NCBI GenBank assembly: GCA_949126835.1
Contig: OX421500.1
Location: 28,561,991-28,625,990 of the forward strand
Source of the DNA: Anisus vortex
Lineage: Eukaryota; Mollusca; Gastropoda; Planorbidae
Reading direction: 5' to 3'
Length of the DNA stretch: 64,000 nt
Numbering within the stretch: position 1 is the first letter of the stretch; each line of letters starts with the position of its first letter. A program made the translations under genes and the position numbers. The notes beneath the pieces were generated by a model. The model worked only from the letters and a program-made list of their open reading frames with translations, was not told where the DNA came from and ran no database searches. Shown piece by piece: positions 59,661-64,000 of this stretch.

Positions 59661-62600
59661 ATAAGTTGTAATAGGTTAAATTAACTAGAGAAGATATTCA
59701 GTCTTATGAATTATAAGCAAAACTTTTCCTTAATGTTAAAATTGAAACTCATAAACGTATCACTAAGAAATAAAACACATTAATTTACGACTTTATATAC
59801 AATACTATGCTACAGTCAACGTGTGTCAATATAAATGTATAGAGGAGAGTGGAATTATCATTCCTATGTCTATAGCTTTATCACAAACTTAGCTAGAAAT
59901 TTAAAATACAATACATTTTACAGGCGTAGAGAATAATATAAAGCATCGTAATACAAAAAGAGACAAGGACAGAAAGAGAAAGACATAGAAAAACAAAAAG
60001 ATAGAAAATGTACAAAATAAAAAAAGCGTTACAGAAAACTAAACAAAAATTATCAACATAAATAGTAAAATTAAACAGAAACAAAAAAAAAACAGAATAA
60101 AGTTTGTTGTAGTCTAATATATAATAGATATAGCAGAAAATATATTTTACCTGTACAAAAGCATGTTTAAAATTAATAAAATATACTTTAAAAATGAATA
60201 TTATTACCACGTGCCACGCTTATTATACAAAAGCTCATTGGAGACAATGTGTATAATAATATGAATACAAAAATCATTGTTAGGAACATTCAAACATAAC
60301 AGGTCTAGCGGCACAATCACATTGAGATAACTCTAAAACAGCATTTTAAATAAAGATTAAACATAATGAAGGGTCTAACAATATGCGATTGTTGTATCTT
60401 TTTTTTTAAATATATATATTGCTTATTTTGTTGCCATTATTGGCGATAGTAAAATTCTAGATATTTTTAATTTTGTAAATCTATAATTTAGTATTTAAGC
60501 TAACAAACGAAGGGTTAATTTTACTTGCTTAATTTTAGAAAAGAAAATTTAAGAAATTTAACCGATGCAAAGAAAATAAAAAACTTATATCAGGAACGGT
60601 CTGCTATAATATACAAAGTTATTGTAATTAGGTTTAAAACATATCTACATAAACTGGTTAATACATTTAAGAACATCGATACTAAGTTTTACTAACTAAA
60701 CAAGAAATGCTTTAAAATTAAAATTTTCAATCACACACAATGCAAAGAATGTTTTTGCTAGCTAGTTAAAGTAATCGTGGTAGAAATCAAATTTAAAATG
60801 TATACTCTAAAACTATTAATTACACAATTGCTGAACAAACTATATATAATACAGATAGTGATATATACACATCCAATATGCTTTCTAGCATATTGTGCGT
60901 TAGATTTGTCAAAAGTTTAATAAAATGAAAGCAGCATTAGAACTATATATAATAAGTTAGGTAAATAAGGTGAAAACAAATAAGTATCATTAAATATGTC
61001 CATCTTTATCTTAGTGTTAATAGCTTTGTCTAAATACTATTTTTAAAGTATCACTTAAGTATAATATAGCCTACTACTAGAAAAAACAACTCCATTAGCA
61101 CGGTGAAGATTTGTGTGAATACAACTTTGAGTCTATTAAAAGCAGTACTTGGCATTACTTGTAAAAGAAACAACTAGGTCTACATATAAAAGTTAAAAAC
61201 ATATATTATACTTACGATTAATGTGTTCGTTTTAGTGTCCTTTAATGATTGTGTGTTTTGTTAAGTATTTAATACATAATTTCATCTTATACAAACTAAA
61301 TCTTACTAAATAAATAATCGTAAAAACGGATAAAATTTAAATAACATTACTAATGACTATCTTTATTAGTTTGTGTTTTCTTAGCTTAATAATTTACCAA
61401 TTATACTTTATTGGTATACTTTATTTTTTTTATGGTTCAGAATTATTATTTTTTACAAATCCTAATGCATTAATTACCTAAATAAAATATGTTGTATACA
61501 TTTTTGAGCATGCCTTCCTGTATTTTAAGTGCACATATGGACACATGATGAGCTAGATGGATTGATACAATATAAAAGGAAGACAGATAGAGAGATAAAG
61601 AGATAAGGAGAGAAAATTGAGATATAGTGGTTTTAGAAAAATGAATGTAATGATACAAAAATTTATTTAACAAAACGTAAACGAAATGCAAGCAACGTAT
61701 GTGATAAAAAGCGTACTTACCTATTCGTATCTACTGGTTTGTCCGTTCATATATATATACACTAAAGAATTATTCAATGGTAAACACAAGCCTATTTAAC
61801 ACTCTTAATGTATCCACAAATATGAAAACAGAAAAATGTTTATTTACTTCAAGACTTAAAAAAAAATATCACTGAACGTCAAACTATCGTCTAATTCACG
61901 AAAAGCACAAAGTTGTCATCTACTTTTAACTGAACGATAAAGTACCTAACTACTCGAATGTATTTATATCAATATTGATTGAATTCCACCAACTCGTTTC
62001 TTTGTCGTTCAGGTCGCGTTTCGGTCGTGCACTGCAACATATGGCACATCTAATCCTAATAAACAAGAAGGTCATATTGTCTAGTTCTAGTTCTTTTCTT
62101 TAACGTATACTTGACATATTTTTGACATATTAACCAATATAAATATTGATACTATTAAGAAAAATGAAAATATGATCTTATTAGATTTTACAAGTAGTTG
62201 AGATAAAAGTGTGTGCTGCATTGAAATACGAATAACGGAATGTTTTACTGAAATGGCATACTACTGTTAATTGCATATAATGCACGTGACTAATCTCGTA
62301 TGGTAGAGTATTAGAAGATCATTAGAAAACCAACATAAAATGTACATTTAAATAATATTGTATTATATAATCATAACCTTTCGGTGTTACATAATTACAC
62401 AAACTTCTTCTGCTATGGCTTTTGATTAACTAGTGCATTATAATTGATATCAAAATGACAATAGTTTTACAGAATAGGTTGTGATACATATAAAAATCAA
62501 CATCAAGAAGCCCCTAAGTACAATTTTCTTTAAATTCGAGTGCAACATGCACAATTAAAAATCAATACAATAATCACGAGTTTGAGATAGAAAGAGGAAA

Positions 62601-64000
62601 GCACACAGAGAAAGATAACGTACATGCAAGAATAGAAGTAAAATTAAAACATAATTATAATTATACATTACGTAAAATGTAAAAGGAAATGGTATGCATT
62701 TTGACAACTGTAAAAAAAATAAAAAATTAACAGACAGAAAAGAAATGATGTTTTTAGCGTACATACATTTTCTATACCATTCATCATTTTCTATAAACTG
62801 GAAAACTAACGCTAACAAGTTTAAAGTTATCAAGAAAATATATACTGACTTTTTTAACAATTAGGCCTAACTTGTATGCTTGTTTAGGAAAGCAATTTAA
62901 CAAATATATAGAAACAGCAATCATAAACAAAACTAAGAATGTTATATTTAAAACAGTGAATTAAATATTACGATGTAGACTACAGATACCAAATAAGCAG
63001 CACAAAAAAACAAAAAGCAATATTACTCCACATTTATTGTAAATCGTGATATACAGGAAGCCAAGAAAGTTGTTTTATAAATAGAGACACATTTAAAGAT
63101 AAATATTATGATCACTTAAAAAAATATTAGTAAATACCATTTGTATTAAAATGAGAAAATTTTTAATTAAACAATTACGATAATGCATTCAAAAAAGGCT
63201 AGAAAATATAAACTAAAAAAACTCAGTAATTTAAAATTTCTTACAGAAAAGAAAAGAAAGACACACTAATATAATAATTAAACAATACATCTTGATATTC
63301 AACAAAAAAGTTTAAACCTAAAATATGATAACCATAGAGCTATCATTATTAAAATAACGTAAAGATTCTATATCCTTCAATATGAATAATGTTTTACATA
63401 TTTTCTGGAAATATAAACAAAATCATCAAGACCATATCAAAATACAAACGTTCATCGTATGTTGTTGTTACCTCTGACAAGTTTGCTGCTGTAACTTATG
63501 TCGATTTCTATAAACATAATTTAATACAACATGCAGACATGAATGACAACATTCCCAATGTGTTTAAGAGAAGTCTCCTCCCACTGACATTCAGCATAGA
63601 ATCCTTCAATGGTATTAATTTTATTGACATATGTTAACATTTAAGATGGGAATAATTATTTTTTCTTTCATTTCGTTCTATTGTTTTGCAAGTGTGAAAC
63701 ATTGTCATCAGCTAAAGATGGGCGTGAGCAATAGTTTGATTGACGTTGACGGAAACTTCAAACTACTAATGAAGTAAAGTTCAGTAAAAGAACATACATT
63801 TCACATTAACGAGTTAATCAATAAACTATTGTAATTTCGCCATAACGTATAAATTAATTTGAACATTTTTTCTAACTTCAGTTAACGTCAAATAAATTTA
63901 CTATAAAAAAGATCACATAAATTAGACATTTCGCAATCGCTATTCTGGTTTTAGCTTTCGTAGCAAAAAGTCTGCCTCTCTAAAGAAATGTATTAAATAT
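59661..64000. other. AT-rich stretch, no supported gene
   Basis: No arrays, LTRs or LINE motifs seen. The + frame 63389-63637 (82 codons) has a varied composition but no motif; I do not call it. Confidence 0.5.

Overview
The window looks like an intergenic or intronic stretch of an animal nuclear genome. It is strongly AT-rich, has no host protein gene or structural RNA gene that I can recognise, and is filled with retrotransposons and tandem repeats. The LINE types and the LINE tail motif 'TTGTATAGCGC' fit an invertebrate, perhaps a mollusc. That placement is inference only.

Layout. 1-530: fragment of a LINE reverse transcriptase. 531-8123: AT-rich, with two candidate dispersed repeats. 8124-16981: one (AT)n microsatellite split by a complete LTR retrotransposon (element 1, 8209-16189, coding on minus) and by an unrelated solo LTR (16286-16907). 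17200-18150: a Ty3/gypsy RT scrap and a second, inverted copy of the dispersed repeat. 19445-22280: a nest of fragments from three LINE types. 24440-39885: a series of tandem arrays (units of about 20, 34, 29 and 25 bp) in A/G-rich sequence. 40384-53450: a pyrimidine-rich block carrying a 31-bp satellite of about 135 units, interrupted by a second, young LTR element (element 2, 43337-50261, coding on minus), then a compound (CT)n minisatellite. 55107-57075: a deleted LINE with a 27-unit, 17-bp minisatellite grown inside its coding sequence. 59075-59660: an old solo LTR related to element 2. The remainder is AT-rich sequence in which I see nothing.

The main biology is in the two LTR elements. 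Both have Gag with a SCAN-like capsid segment and a CCHC knuckle, then protease, then integrase (HHCC, D-D35-E, GPY/F-like module), and only after integrase the remains of reverse transcriptase and RNase H. This integrase-before-RT order with a SCAN-like Gag is the signature of the Gmr1-like branch of Ty3/gypsy. In both copies RT is largely deleted, with different breakpoints, while Gag, protease and integrase are largely kept. They look like non-autonomous derivatives that depend on RT from elsewhere. All three insertions whose ends can be read lie in AT/TA simple or satellite DNA with 4-bp ATAT or ATAC duplications.
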